A DNA stretch of 64,000 nt. Origin: Planctellipticum variicoloris. GTDB lineage: Bacteria > Planctomycetota > Planctomycetia > Planctomycetales > Planctomycetaceae. A program made the translations under genes and the position numbers. Of this stretch, positions 42,818 to 51,553 are shown piece after piece; position 1 is the first letter of the stretch; each line of letters begins with the position of its first letter. The stretch covers positions 558,001-622,000 of the forward strand of contig NZ_CP130886.1 of the NCBI RefSeq assembly GCF_030622045.1, in the 5' to 3' direction. The notes beneath the pieces were generated by a model. That model worked only from the letters and a program-made list of their open reading frames with translations, ran no database searches and had not been told where the DNA came from.

Positions 42818-44947
42818 ATGTCCGTCGCTTCGCATTCGTCCGATCTGCAGCCTTCGCATCTCGGGGCAGGCCCGGTCCGCAGCCGTCGCGACTTCGAATC
42901 CACGCGCTGCCTCCTCGGCCTCCTTGACCTCGCCGCACTCGGCAAATCCCAGCCCGGTCACGACGACCCCCTCTACGGCGCCATTCAGCGACCAATCCTC
43001 AGAAGCCTTCTCTCCGCCCTCCGTTACCGCGACCTCGACACCGTCCGGCACAGCCGCCGCGTTTCCATTCTCGCCGCCGGCCTCGCCAGGTATCTCGGTT
43101 GGGACGGGCGACTGCTCAAACTCCTCGAAGTCGCCGCGCTGCTCCATGACATCGGCAAGCTCGGCGTCCCCGACAACATCCTCTTCAAGCCCGCCAGCCT
43201 CTCCCGCGAAGAACGCGAAATCCTGGCTCTCCACTACAACGTCAGCCTCGACGTCCTCCAGGCCTGCCGCGTCGCCCCCGAGGTCCTGGAGATGATCGGA
43301 CAGTCCCAGCACGCCTACCTCACCGATCCCGACGGACACGTCGCTCAACCCCAGGAGCTCCACCTCGGCGCCCGGATTCTGAGCGTCGCCGACGCCTACG
43401 AATCCCTCGGCTTCGACCAGCCCTTCCGCGCCGCGCTTCCGCATCCCCAGATCCTGGAGTATCTGCAGAAGCACGCCGGCCGGCGTTACGATGGCACTAT
43501 CGTCGACGCCCTCGCCCGCTGGCTCAAACAGGACGGCGCCCCCCTCGTCGACGTCGGCTACTTCGCCGAAGAAGCCATCACCCAGGCCGCCACCCTCACC
43601 TCCGAACAAGCCCTCGAAGCCAACTCCCTCTGCCGCATCTTCAGCTACCTCCACGTCCTGGAAAGCCTCTACGACGGCTTCTCCCTCGTCGACTCCAGCC
43701 TCCAGGTCATCGTCTGGAACCGCGGCCTCGAACGACTCCTCCGCCGCCCGGCGACCGCCGCCCTGGGACAACCCTGGTCCGTCGATCTCCTCGGCTACTG
43801 CAACGAGAACGGCGTCGAACTCCGCGAAACCCAGTCCCTCGCCTACCGCGTCCTCGAAACCGGCGTCGCCGCGACCGGCGTCATGCATCTCAAACGCACC
43901 GACGGCGAGATCGTCTCCGCGGAAGTCCAGTGCCTCCCCGTCTTCGACGCCGCCGGACAGCTCCGCGGCATTACCGAAATCTTCCGCGACATCCAGAACC
44001 GCAGCGGCCAGCACCCCCTCGAACTCCGCGATCAACGCGTCGCCGCCAGCCGCGACGCCCTGACCTCCGTCGCCAATCGCGGCGAACTCGAAATCCGACT
44101 CACCGACCTCGTCGCCCGATACCAGCGCGATCCCTCGCAGATCTTCAGCACCATCATCATCGACCCCGACTTCTTCCGCAGCATCAATGAAACCCACGGG
44201 CACAACGTCGGCGACCAGGTCCTCGTCGCCCTCGCCCGGCTCCTCCAGCGCGAAGCCGGCTCCGGGACGACCGTCGGCCGCTACGGCGGCGAAGAGTTCG
44301 TCCTCCTTTGCCCCGGCCACGATCTGCAGCAGGCCTGGGAGCAGGCCGAACGCGTTCGCGACGTCATCCGCCGCTCCGCGCTCGCCGACATCGACCAGCT
44401 CCGCATAACCGTCTCCGTCGGCATCGCGGAAGTCGAACCGGGCGACTCCGCCGAATCCCTCTTTCGCCGCGCCGCCCGGGCCCTCCTCGTCGCGAAAGCC
44501 GACGGTCGCGACCGCTCCAGCCGCCTGACCGCCGCCGATTGGCAGTCCGAGGACCTCGACGCCGCAGCCGACCGCAACAATTCCGAACCCTTCGTCTACA
44601 CCGGCGCCTTTGTGGCCGTCATCACCTTCGACATGATCGTCCACAAGCTCCGCGGCTTCATCGACGAACACGGCGCCCGCATCAAACGCGTCACCTCCGA
44701 ATCCGTCCGGCTCCGCATCGGACGCCGCAACCTGCTCGGCGGCTGGGGCAAGTCGCCCGATCGACAGCCCGTCGACCTGGAGCTCCTCCTGGGGGCGGTC
44801 GTCCAGGATCGCGGAGCCTCCGCCTCCAGACGCTCAAATCTCGTCTACAAAGTCCGCCCCGTCGGACGGGCCGGCAGCCCCGACGTCTTCCAGCACCGCG
44901 CCCGACTCGTCATCCGCGACCTCAAACAGTTCTTCGTGACGGACTGA
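42818..44947 (+). CDS. Degenerate HD-GYP plus PAS plus GGDEF protein with extra C-terminal domain
   Basis: In this 709-residue protein, residues 50-240 form an HD-GYP-like domain that keeps the first metal motif HDIGK (H110, D111) and ARILSVADAYESL. The HHE and GYP signatures are replaced (QSQHAYLTDPDG), so phosphodiesterase activity is doubtful. A PAS-like segment (about 275-395) precedes a GGDEF domain (about 405-550) with intact RYGGEEF at 488-494. Residues 575-709 (TGAFVAVITFDMIVHKLRGF to LVIRDLKQFF) form a conserved-looking domain I do not recognise. The start was set at MSVASHSS, with CAGG upstream. It is probably a diguanylate cyclase with a regulatory HD domain. Confidence 0.85.
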   Translation: MSVASHSSDLQPSHLGAGPVRSRRDFESTRCLLGLLDLAALGKSQPGHDDPLYGAIQRPILRSLLSALRYRDLDTVRHSRRVSILAAGLARYLGWDGRLLKLLEVAALLHDIGKLGVPDNILFKPASLSREEREILALHYNVSLDVLQACRVAPEVLEMIGQSQHAYLTDPDGHVAQPQELHLGARILSVADAYESLGFDQPFRAALPHPQILEYLQKHAGRRYDGTIVDALARWLKQDGAPLVDVGYFAEEAITQAATLTSEQALEANSLCRIFSYLHVLESLYDGFSLVDSSLQVIVWNRGLERLLRRPATAALGQPWSVDLLGYCNENGVELRETQSLAYRVLETGVAATGVMHLKRTDGEIVSAEVQCLPVFDAAGQLRGITEIFRDIQNRSGQHPLELRDQRVAASRDALTSVANRGELEIRLTDLVARYQRDPSQIFSTIIIDPDFFRSINETHGHNVGDQVLVALARLLQREAGSGTTVGRYGGEEFVLLCPGHDLQQAWEQAERVRDVIRRSALADIDQLRITVSVGIAEVEPGDSAESLFRRAARALLVAKADGRDRSSRLTAADWQSEDLDAAADRNNSEPFVYTGAFVAVITFDMIVHKLRGFIDEHGARIKRVTSESVRLRIGRRNLLGGWGKSPDRQPVDLELLLGAVVQDRGASASRRSNLVYKVRPVGRAGSPDVFQHRARLVIRDLKQFFVTD

Positions 44948-44955
44948 GCAGACGA

Positions 44956-44990
44956 GATTGGTGATTGGTCAGTTGTCAGTTGTCAGTTGC
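44956..44990. repeat. Heptamer array (GATTGGT then CAGTTGT)
   Basis: Two GATTGGT units are followed in register by three CAGTTGT/CAGTTGC units, directly after the preceding gene's stop codon. Confidence 0.72.
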
Positions 44991-45064
44991 GAAGATGGCG
45001 CCACAACGTCTTGTCCGGGTCTTGTCTCTTGACTTCCGTCTCGACAATCCCTTTCTCGTCTTCC

Positions 45065-45088
45065 CTCTCAACACTCAACTCTCAGCTC

Positions 45089-45099
<11 letters not shown>
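45065..45099. repeat. Heptamer array (CTCTCAA type)
   Basis: Five 7-bp units of CTCTCAA and variants in register, overlapping the stop codon and last codons of adk on the minus strand. Confidence 0.65.
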
Positions 45100-45742
<643 letters not shown>

Positions 45743-45770
45743 AACTCGTCCAACAAGGCAAATCGGAAAT

Positions 45771-45892
45771 TAGCGAATAGCGAACAGGGAGTAGCGAATA
45801 GCCGGAAGGAAGAGCTGATCGCTTATCGCGGATCGCTCATCGCCGGAGTGTTGTCAGTGGCCAGTCGTCCGTCGTCAGTTGTCAGTCGCCAA
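45771..45892. repeat. Long composite heptamer array
   Basis: The longest array in the window. TAGCGAA-type units (45771-45805), after a 10-base interruption, give way to NNATCGC units (45816-45843) and then to TTGTCAG/TCGTCAG-type units (45851-45892). Within each block the 7-bp register is exact while units diverge by one to three bases. Confidence 0.75.
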
Positions 45893-46092
45893 ATCACCGG
45901 CATCGATTCTGAAACAACGCGTCTGTTCGTCTTGTCCCCTCTCCCGCTGTCTTCAGCGGGAGAGGGCCAGGGTGAGGGTCTTCGAAGATGTCGGGGTTCG
46001 TCCACGGAGAACAGACGGCGCGCCTCAGATTCGTGGCCTGTGATTTAGAGCCGCAAGCCGCGGCTTCTTTCCGTCACTGGTCACTTGGCCCT

Positions 46093-46127
46093 CTTTCGAC
46101 TTTCCACCTTCGACATTCGACATTTTT
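46093..46127. repeat. Heptamer array (CTTTCGA/CATTCGA type)
   Basis: Five 7-bp units (CTTTCGA, CTTTCCA and variants) in register. They are followed by a TTCTGGCGTCTC...GCGAGAGAT stretch that is similar to 29147-29182. Confidence 0.65.
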
Positions 46128-46190
46128 TCGTTCTGGCGTCTCTGCGTTCCGTTTTGCGCCTTTGCGAGAGATTTTCTTCCTCCGCAGGCT

Positions 46191-48287
46191 TTACTTCCCG
46201 TGCGGCGGCTTCAGCTTCCACTGCTCGTCGAAGAAGTCTGCATCCACGATCTTCCCCGGGAACCGGCTGTTCGGCTTCGTCCGAATGTCCACGATCGCCC
46301 AGTCCGGGAGCTTCGGCACCTGCCGGGCGTTATTCAGATAGTCGTACTCGCGATACGTAAAGCTGCTGTTGAGCACCACGTACTTCTTCGGATTCAGCGG
46401 ATTCGGATAGACCGCGATCACCGCGTGCTGCGCCGCATCCCACCGGCGGTCCCCCGCCGTGATCTCCTTCGCGCTCCAGCGGATCGGCAGCTTGTCGACA
46501 ATCTTCGCCAGCACGCTGTTGGCCTGGGCGTCCCCCCACAAAATCAGATTGTGATTGGCGATGTCTTCGTCGGTCAGGTCCTTGTCGTCCTTCACCCGGG
46601 CATCCCCCCGCATCTGCTGCCGCCAGTGCATCACCGCATGCTGCATCTCTGCATGCACCCACGTGTCGACCGCCTTGTGCCGGCAGTAGTTCGACGGACG
46701 GACAAACAGGAATGAGTCCATCAGCGCATCGTCGATCGGACCCTGCAGCCCCGGCCGCTTCTGCAGCCCCGCCGATTCGTCCGCCAGGAAGTCCCGCCGC
46801 CGCCCCGCCGCCTGCCACTTGCCGTCGACCAGCCGGACCACCGGCCACCCTTCGCCGTATTGCAGCATCACCGTCTGACCATCCAGCTCCAGCGTCACCG
46901 GCCGATCCAGCTCATCGCTGTCCGCCGGCGCCGGATAGCCAACCGCCAGCGCCGTGATGTTCTGCGTCGTCCCCTTCAGCCTGCCGGGTCCCGTCCGCTC
47001 GATCTTGATCCGCGCCTGCTCCCAGTGTTCCTTCAGTCCCAGCAGTTGCACCCAGTGGCTCGTGTTGTATTTCAGCGAGTAGGTCACGAATTCCAGCTTC
47101 TGCGGCAGAGCGTGCGAACCCTCCCCGGCCCACTTCGCCAGTTGCTCTTCGATGATCGTCTGCGATTCCGGCAGAATCTTGTGCGCCGCCATCGGGCCGA
47201 TGATGTGCTGCAGCTCCAGCCCTTCCTTCTTCATCGCCGCGGCCATGATGTCCGCCGCCTGCTTCTGCTTGTCGATCTCCCCGCTGTAGGCGATCACGTG
47301 CAGGTTGTGGAAGTTCGCCGCATAGTCCGTGCAGTCGTACATGTGCCACAACTTCTGCTCGAACCAGCTCGGCTGCAGCGTCTCGTTCTGAAAGACCTTC
47401 AGAAACTCGGGCGTCTCCGAGAACCCCGCCCCCGGATTCGCCGCAAACCACATCGCCGGATAGTGCACCGCGAACTGCCACGCGCTCGCCCCCCCCATCG
47501 AGAAGCCCCGCACCGCCAGCTTGCCCATGTTGATGCGATAGTTCCGCTCGACCGCGTCCAGGGCCTCCAGCGCATCGACTTCGCCCGCCAGCTTGGCGGC
47601 GTTGCAGTACCGCCCGTACGGATGCAGCACGATCGTGTCCGCCGGCGAAATCTGTCCCACCTGCGTCGCCCGCTGCTGAATGAAGTTCAGCTCGCTCAGC
47701 GTCTCGCCCCGTCCGTGGAACCACAGGTCGCACCGGTGAGTGACGTCGCCGTCGATCTGGTACGACTCCGGAATCACCACGCCATACGGCTGCGGCGTCC
47801 CGTCGAGTTTCGAAATGTAGCCGCGGACCACCAGCCCCTTCTGCTCGGTCCAGGGGTGCTTCTGCTCCAGCAGCAGGTCCGCCCGCTCCAGTCCCGTCTG
47901 CAGCAGCTTCTTGCCGACCGGAATTTCCTTCGCGTCGAAGAACTCCCGGAACCGCAGCGCCTGATCGACCGCCCGGTGGTAGATCGCCACGTCGGCGTAC
48001 AGGTCGTCGGCGATGGGGTCTTCCATCACCGTCGGCGTGGAGTCATCCATGGATTTCGGAGACGTCGGGCGTCCCTTGCCAATCTCCAGCAGCTTTTCGA
48101 GCTGCACCAGCTTGGCGGCCAGCTTCGCCAGCCCCTCCTCCAGTTCCTTCCGATCCGCATCGGAGACCTCGACCCCGACTTTGGGAATCCGGCGGACATT
48201 CTCAAACTGGTTGTCGGCCGGCCCGTCGGCCCGAACGCCAACTCCGGCAGCGAGCACGCAGAAGGTCGTCAGCAGCAGTCTCGTCAC
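46191..48287 (-). CDS. Secreted alpha/beta-hydrolase (prolyl oligopeptidase-like), large
   Basis: This 698-residue protein has a signal peptide (MTRLLLTTFCVLAAGVGVRA). A helical N-terminal region (about 45-150) is followed by an alpha/beta-hydrolase core with the oxyanion region LWFHGRGETLSE and nucleophile elbow GFSMGGAS. A second large C-terminal half (about 420-698) includes ALAVGYPA and WGDAQANSVLAKI. The start is GTG with AGGAGA about eight bases upstream; an in-frame ATG at 48365 would destroy the signal peptide. The substrate is unknown. The two-part layout resembles planctomycete 'prolyl oligopeptidase family' proteins. Confidence 0.87.
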   Translation of the reverse strand: MTRLLLTTFCVLAAGVGVRADGPADNQFENVRRIPKVGVEVSDADRKELEEGLAKLAAKLVQLEKLLEIGKGRPTSPKSMDDSTPTVMEDPIADDLYADVAIYHRAVDQALRFREFFDAKEIPVGKKLLQTGLERADLLLEQKHPWTEQKGLVVRGYISKLDGTPQPYGVVIPESYQIDGDVTHRCDLWFHGRGETLSELNFIQQRATQVGQISPADTIVLHPYGRYCNAAKLAGEVDALEALDAVERNYRINMGKLAVRGFSMGGASAWQFAVHYPAMWFAANPGAGFSETPEFLKVFQNETLQPSWFEQKLWHMYDCTDYAANFHNLHVIAYSGEIDKQKQAADIMAAAMKKEGLELQHIIGPMAAHKILPESQTIIEEQLAKWAGEGSHALPQKLEFVTYSLKYNTSHWVQLLGLKEHWEQARIKIERTGPGRLKGTTQNITALAVGYPAPADSDELDRPVTLELDGQTVMLQYGEGWPVVRLVDGKWQAAGRRRDFLADESAGLQKRPGLQGPIDDALMDSFLFVRPSNYCRHKAVDTWVHAEMQHAVMHWRQQMRGDARVKDDKDLTDEDIANHNLILWGDAQANSVLAKIVDKLPIRWSAKEITAGDRRWDAAQHAVIAVYPNPLNPKKYVVLNSSFTYREYDYLNNARQVPKLPDWAIVDIRTKPNSRFPGKIVDADFFDEQWKLKPPHGK

Positions 48288-48414
48288 GGGGAAGTTCTCC
48301 TGAGGAAAGGCGTTACGACGATTCTCCGCCGCGTCGGCCCGCAGCTCCGGACCCGGTGGCAACATTCGTAACGGTCACACTGCGGGTCAGTCGGAAAAAA
48401 ATCAAGACAGCCTC

Positions 48415-48443
48415 TTGTAACGGCATCTCTCGATGCGTAAAAT
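48415..48443 (+). promoter_or_regulatory. Sigma-70-type promoter of the BFD-like gene
   Basis: TTGTAA (48415-48420) and TAAAAT (48438-48443) are separated by exactly 17 bases. The predicted transcription start near 48450 abuts the palindrome at 48453. Confidence 0.6.
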
Positions 48444-48452
48444 CGATTGACG

Positions 48453-48469
48453 TTGAGACTCAGTCTCAA
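48453..48469. promoter_or_regulatory. Fur-like operator palindrome
   Basis: TTGAGACTCAGTCTCAA is a perfect 8-1-8 inverted repeat. Its core TGAGACT-C-AGTCTCA has the 7-1-7 spacing and TGA...TCA ends of Fur boxes. It sits at the predicted transcription start of an iron-sulfur ferredoxin gene, a position suited to repression. Confidence 0.6.
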
Positions 48470-48503
48470 TCCCTCCCCGGCCGCCGCCCTGCTGGTCCCA
48501 CCC

Positions 48504-48746
48504 ATGCAACTCGGCTTCACCAACAGCAAACCGCAGTACCTCTGCCGCTGCCTCCGCGTCACCGAAGGGGAGGTCCGCGAAGCCGTCGCGGTCTCCAACG
48601 CCGAGACCGTTCGCGGCGTCACCCAAGCCTGCGGGGCCGGCGGCGGCTGCATGGCCTGCCATCGCCACATCAAACGGGTCCTCGCCGAGCAGCAGGCCCA
48701 GATCGCCGCCGAAGCCAACTGCCCCGCCTCCCTCGGCTTCGCCTGA
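48504..48746 (+). CDS. BFD-like [2Fe-2S] protein
   Basis: This 80-residue protein matches bacterioferritin-associated ferredoxins, which help release iron from bacterioferritin. The cysteine pattern is CRC (C14, C16), then 32 residues, then CMAC (C49, C52), the BFD spacing CxC-x32-CxxC. An extra C43 lies in QACGAGGGC. The internal ATG was chosen because the longer TTG-initiated frame would place the Fur-like operator inside the coding sequence. No Shine-Dalgarno is visible. Bacterioferritin itself is not in this window. Confidence 0.85.
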   Translation: MQLGFTNSKPQYLCRCLRVTEGEVREAVAVSNAETVRGVTQACGAGGGCMACHRHIKRVLAEQQAQIAAEANCPASLGFA

Positions 48747-48939
48747 ACGGCTGAAGCCGCTTGAAGGTCCTCAAGGCGCCGGTGCCCGTGCACGATTTCT
48801 CACCGGAGCCATCGTCTCAATCCGGCAAAATAGCGCCGCTGACTTGCAGAGACGATGGCCGGGCGATTCTTCGAGCCCGCAGAAGAGCGAGATCGCACGC
48901 CGACGTCACATCGACTGCCGGAACACATCCTCAGCTCTG

Positions 48940-49656
48940 TTACTGCGCTTCCCCGCCTTCCGGAGCTTTCGGCTCGTCATCGACGACCGGCCCCTTGTCC
49001 GATTTCGACTCCAGAATCGTCGCTTTCACGATCCCGTCGAGTCGCGGGAAACTGGCTTCGAGGTAGCGGTTCCCCTCGTATTGAATCGATTGCTGATTGG
49101 GGGATTCGCCGTACTCGGCGTTGATCTGCTCGACAACTTCCATGCCGGAGACCACCTTCGCAAACGCCGGGAAGCCCATGGCGTCGAGCCGCGAGTTGTC
49201 GCCGAAACTGATGAAAACCTGGCTGGTTCGGGAGTTCGGGCCTCCCTTGGCGAAGGTCATCATGCCGCGCGTGTTGGACTGCTTGACCGGCTCGTCGTCG
49301 ATCCCCGCGTCCCGCCACTTCGCCTGGACTTCCGGATCCCCATTGATGCCCCACTGCACGACGAACCCCGGAACCACGCGGAAGAACTTGCAGCCGTCGT
49401 AGAAACCGTTGCGAACGAGGTCCAGAAAGCGCTCGGCCCCGAGCGGCGCCCACTCGGGATGCACTTCGACGACGAAGTCCCCCTTCGTCGTTTCGAACTT
49501 CACCTGGACGACTTCGCCGACCGGAGCGGCGCTTCCGCCACTTTTCGCCGGCGCCGTCGAAACTGGAACGTCCTTTTCCGGCGGCTTCGCACAGCCCGCG
49601 AGCAGAACGAGTGCGGCGAAACCAGCCCAGGGCCAGTGAGAAATGCGCGACGTCAT
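48940..49656 (-). CDS. Lipoprotein peptidyl-prolyl cis-trans isomerase (cyclophilin type)
   Basis: This 238-residue protein has a lipoprotein signal (FAALVLLAGC, lipobox LAGC near residue 21) and a short linker. The cyclophilin domain (about 45-215) shows FETTKGDFVVEVHPEWAPLG, FFRVVPGFVVQWG, RGMMTFAKGGPNSRTSQVFI and FAKVVSGMEVVEQI. The catalytic Arg is in FFRVVPGF. It probably assists folding of exported proteins at the membrane. A frame beginning at 49755 was rejected because the lipoprotein signal defines the start. It is divergent from the glycosyltransferase gene. Confidence 0.94.
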   Translation of the reverse strand: MTSRISHWPWAGFAALVLLAGCAKPPEKDVPVSTAPAKSGGSAAPVGEVVQVKFETTKGDFVVEVHPEWAPLGAERFLDLVRNGFYDGCKFFRVVPGFVVQWGINGDPEVQAKWRDAGIDDEPVKQSNTRGMMTFAKGGPNSRTSQVFISFGDNSRLDAMGFPAFAKVVSGMEVVEQINAEYGESPNQQSIQYEGNRYLEASFPRLDGIVKATILESKSDKGPVVDDEPKAPEGGEAQ

Positions 49657-49775
49657 CGGCGGCGGACTTTCTGAGAAAAGGAGACCTGGCAATGGTATGA
49701 ACCGTCGGCTGGAATCGTACCATAGTCGCCGGATTGAACAGAATCGTCGACACACTCCAGGGGAGCAGGCCGCAC

Positions 49776-51488
49776 GTGTCGGATACCGTTTCTCCTCGCC
49801 GTTCCCGGCGCTTCGCAGGGCTGGTCGCGATTTGCGTGATCGCGCATACGTTGCTGCTGGCGGACTGCGCCCGCCGGTGGGCGACGACGCACGACGAGTA
49901 CTGGCATCTGCCGATCGGCGTCGCGCTCTGGCGAACCGGGGCCTGGGACGCCGACCCGATCAACCCTCCCCTGCCCCGCCTGTGGGCGGCACTGCCGCTG
50001 GTTATGGCTGGAGCGCCCTCCGGCGACTTGTCACAGGCCGATGATGCCATCGACTATGGCGACGCCTTCTGGCAGGCGAACCCGGAGACCGCTCCCCGCT
50101 GGTATTTCCTCGGCCGGCTGATGGCGGCGGCCTGGTCGATCGCGACGGCGCTGCTGCTCACGGCGCTCGTCCGCCGCGTTCTCGGCGACGGCCCGGCTCT
50201 GGCCGCCTGCGCAATGTGGTGTTTCAACCCCCTCGTGCTGGGCCACGCGGCGCTGGTCTCACACGATATCCCCGTCACCTGCGGCTTTGTGGCGACGGCC
50301 GTGGCTGCGCTCCGTTTCCTCGATCGCCCCGGCGCAGTTCGCGCCCTGCTGCTGGGCGCCGTCCTCGGACTGGCCCAGCTCACCAAGTACACCGCCCTGC
50401 TGCTGGGGCCGCTGGTTCTGGCGCTCTGGCTCCTCCATCCGGCCGTCCGCCTCTGGGGCGTGTCTCGCGGCGATCTCATACGACGTGCCGGCTGGCTGGG
50501 CCTGGTTCTGGCCGCCGCCTGGGGGATGATCGCGACCGGCTATGGCTTCCAGGGGCTCGGCCAATCGCTGGTCCATCTGTCGCTGGTCAGCACGCCCGGC
50601 GTTTGGATCGGCCGCCATGTCGGCGTACTGCCGTCTCCGCTCCCTGCGGCCTATGTGCAGGGTCTCGACACGTTGCTGAAATTCATGGACCAGCCGCAGC
50701 CGGTTTATCTGCTCGGACAATGGAGCCTCGACGGCTTCCGGTCCTACTACCTGCTCGGGCTGCTGGTAAAGCTGCCCCTCGGACTCTGGGGACTGCTGCT
50801 CCTCGGCCTCCTCACGCTGCGCAGACATCGACCCTTTCCGCGGGCAGTCTGGTTCCTCGGCGTGGTTCCGGTTGTGCTGATCGTCGGCCTGGCCAGTCTC
50901 TCGCGAAATCAGCTCGGCGTCCGCTACGTCCTGCCGGCGATTCCATCGCTGTTTCTGCTGGCTGCCGCCGCATTCTCCGATTGGAAATCGGTCAAACCCT
51001 GGAGACAGCGACTCGCCGTGGTCTGTCTCGTCTGGGCGCTGGCCAGTCTGAGGGATCATCCGCACGAACTGGCGTCGTTCAACGAGCTTGCCGGCGGAAC
51101 CACCGGCGGGCGTTGGTGGCTGATTGACTCCAACCTGGACTGGGGACAGGACCTGTTCGCCGTGCGGGACGAAGTCCGCCGGCGCGGCTGGAAAGACGTC
51201 CGCGTGGCGTATTTCGGAGCGTTACCGCCCGCCTGGGCCGGGCTGCCGGGTGGCCCGCCGCCGGGGCGGACGCCCGAGCCGGGCTACTACGCCGTCAGCG
51301 TGAATTACGTCATGGGTCGGCCGCACGTGCTGCGGGACGCCGAGGGGAAATTCCGCCCGACGGGCATCGAAGAATTCGGCTACTTCCGGTTCTTCGAGCC
51401 CGTGACGACTATCGGCGGTTCGATCGACCTGTACGTCCTCACGCCCGAGGATATCGGCCGATACTACCGGGCGCTGCGCGAGCTCTAA
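49776..51488 (+). CDS. Multi-pass membrane glycosyltransferase (GT-C/PMT-like)
   Basis: This 570-residue protein has about ten transmembrane helices. The N-terminal loop WATTHDEYWHLPIGVALWR, with the acidic DE pair, and INPPLPRLWAALP are the first-loop catalytic features of polyprenyl-phosphate sugar-dependent GT-C enzymes. The C-terminal periplasmic part has the WWLIDSNLDWGQDLFAVRD motif seen in planctomycete glycosyltransferase-39 family proteins. The GTG start has AGGGGAG about eleven bases upstream; a TTG 42 bases earlier is possible. Substrate and acceptor are unknown. Confidence 0.85.
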   Translation: MSDTVSPRRSRRFAGLVAICVIAHTLLLADCARRWATTHDEYWHLPIGVALWRTGAWDADPINPPLPRLWAALPLVMAGAPSGDLSQADDAIDYGDAFWQANPETAPRWYFLGRLMAAAWSIATALLLTALVRRVLGDGPALAACAMWCFNPLVLGHAALVSHDIPVTCGFVATAVAALRFLDRPGAVRALLLGAVLGLAQLTKYTALLLGPLVLALWLLHPAVRLWGVSRGDLIRRAGWLGLVLAAAWGMIATGYGFQGLGQSLVHLSLVSTPGVWIGRHVGVLPSPLPAAYVQGLDTLLKFMDQPQPVYLLGQWSLDGFRSYYLLGLLVKLPLGLWGLLLLGLLTLRRHRPFPRAVWFLGVVPVVLIVGLASLSRNQLGVRYVLPAIPSLFLLAAAAFSDWKSVKPWRQRLAVVCLVWALASLRDHPHELASFNELAGGTTGGRWWLIDSNLDWGQDLFAVRDEVRRRGWKDVRVAYFGALPPAWAGLPGGPPPGRTPEPGYYAVSVNYVMGRPHVLRDAEGKFRPTGIEEFGYFRFFEPVTTIGGSIDLYVLTPEDIGRYYRALREL

Positions 51489-51510
51489 GGCGAGCCGCGA
51501 GGCTCGACAT
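51486..51510. repeat. Post-stop repeat, copy B
   Basis: The stop codon TAA is followed by GGCGAGCCGCGAGGCTCGAC, a hairpin (CGAGCC/GGCTCG). It is shared in outline with 23388-23414. Confidence 0.45.
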
Positions 51511-51553
51511 TGGAATTCGCTCGATTCGAGCAGGTGCGTCGTCCAGTCGTACC

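Larger units (their letters stand above)
45743..46190. other. Intergenic region dominated by heptamer arrays
   Basis: About 450 bases between adk and the esterase-like gene, both minus strand. Over a third consists of 7-bp-periodic repeats (45771-45892 and 46093-46127). No gene is supported here. Confidence 0.6.

Noticed and set aside
42593-44671. 692-residue minus-strand frame opposite the HD-GYP/GGDEF gene
   Set aside because: Same antisense bias; no recognisable fold, while the plus strand carries HDIGK and GGEEF.
45771-45892. Considered as a CRISPR array
   Set aside because: The period is only 7 bp, units vary, and there are no unique spacers or cas genes.
48447-48503. TTG-initiated longer start for the BFD-like protein
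   Set aside because: It would put the Fur-like operator inside the coding sequence and adds a non-conserved leader.
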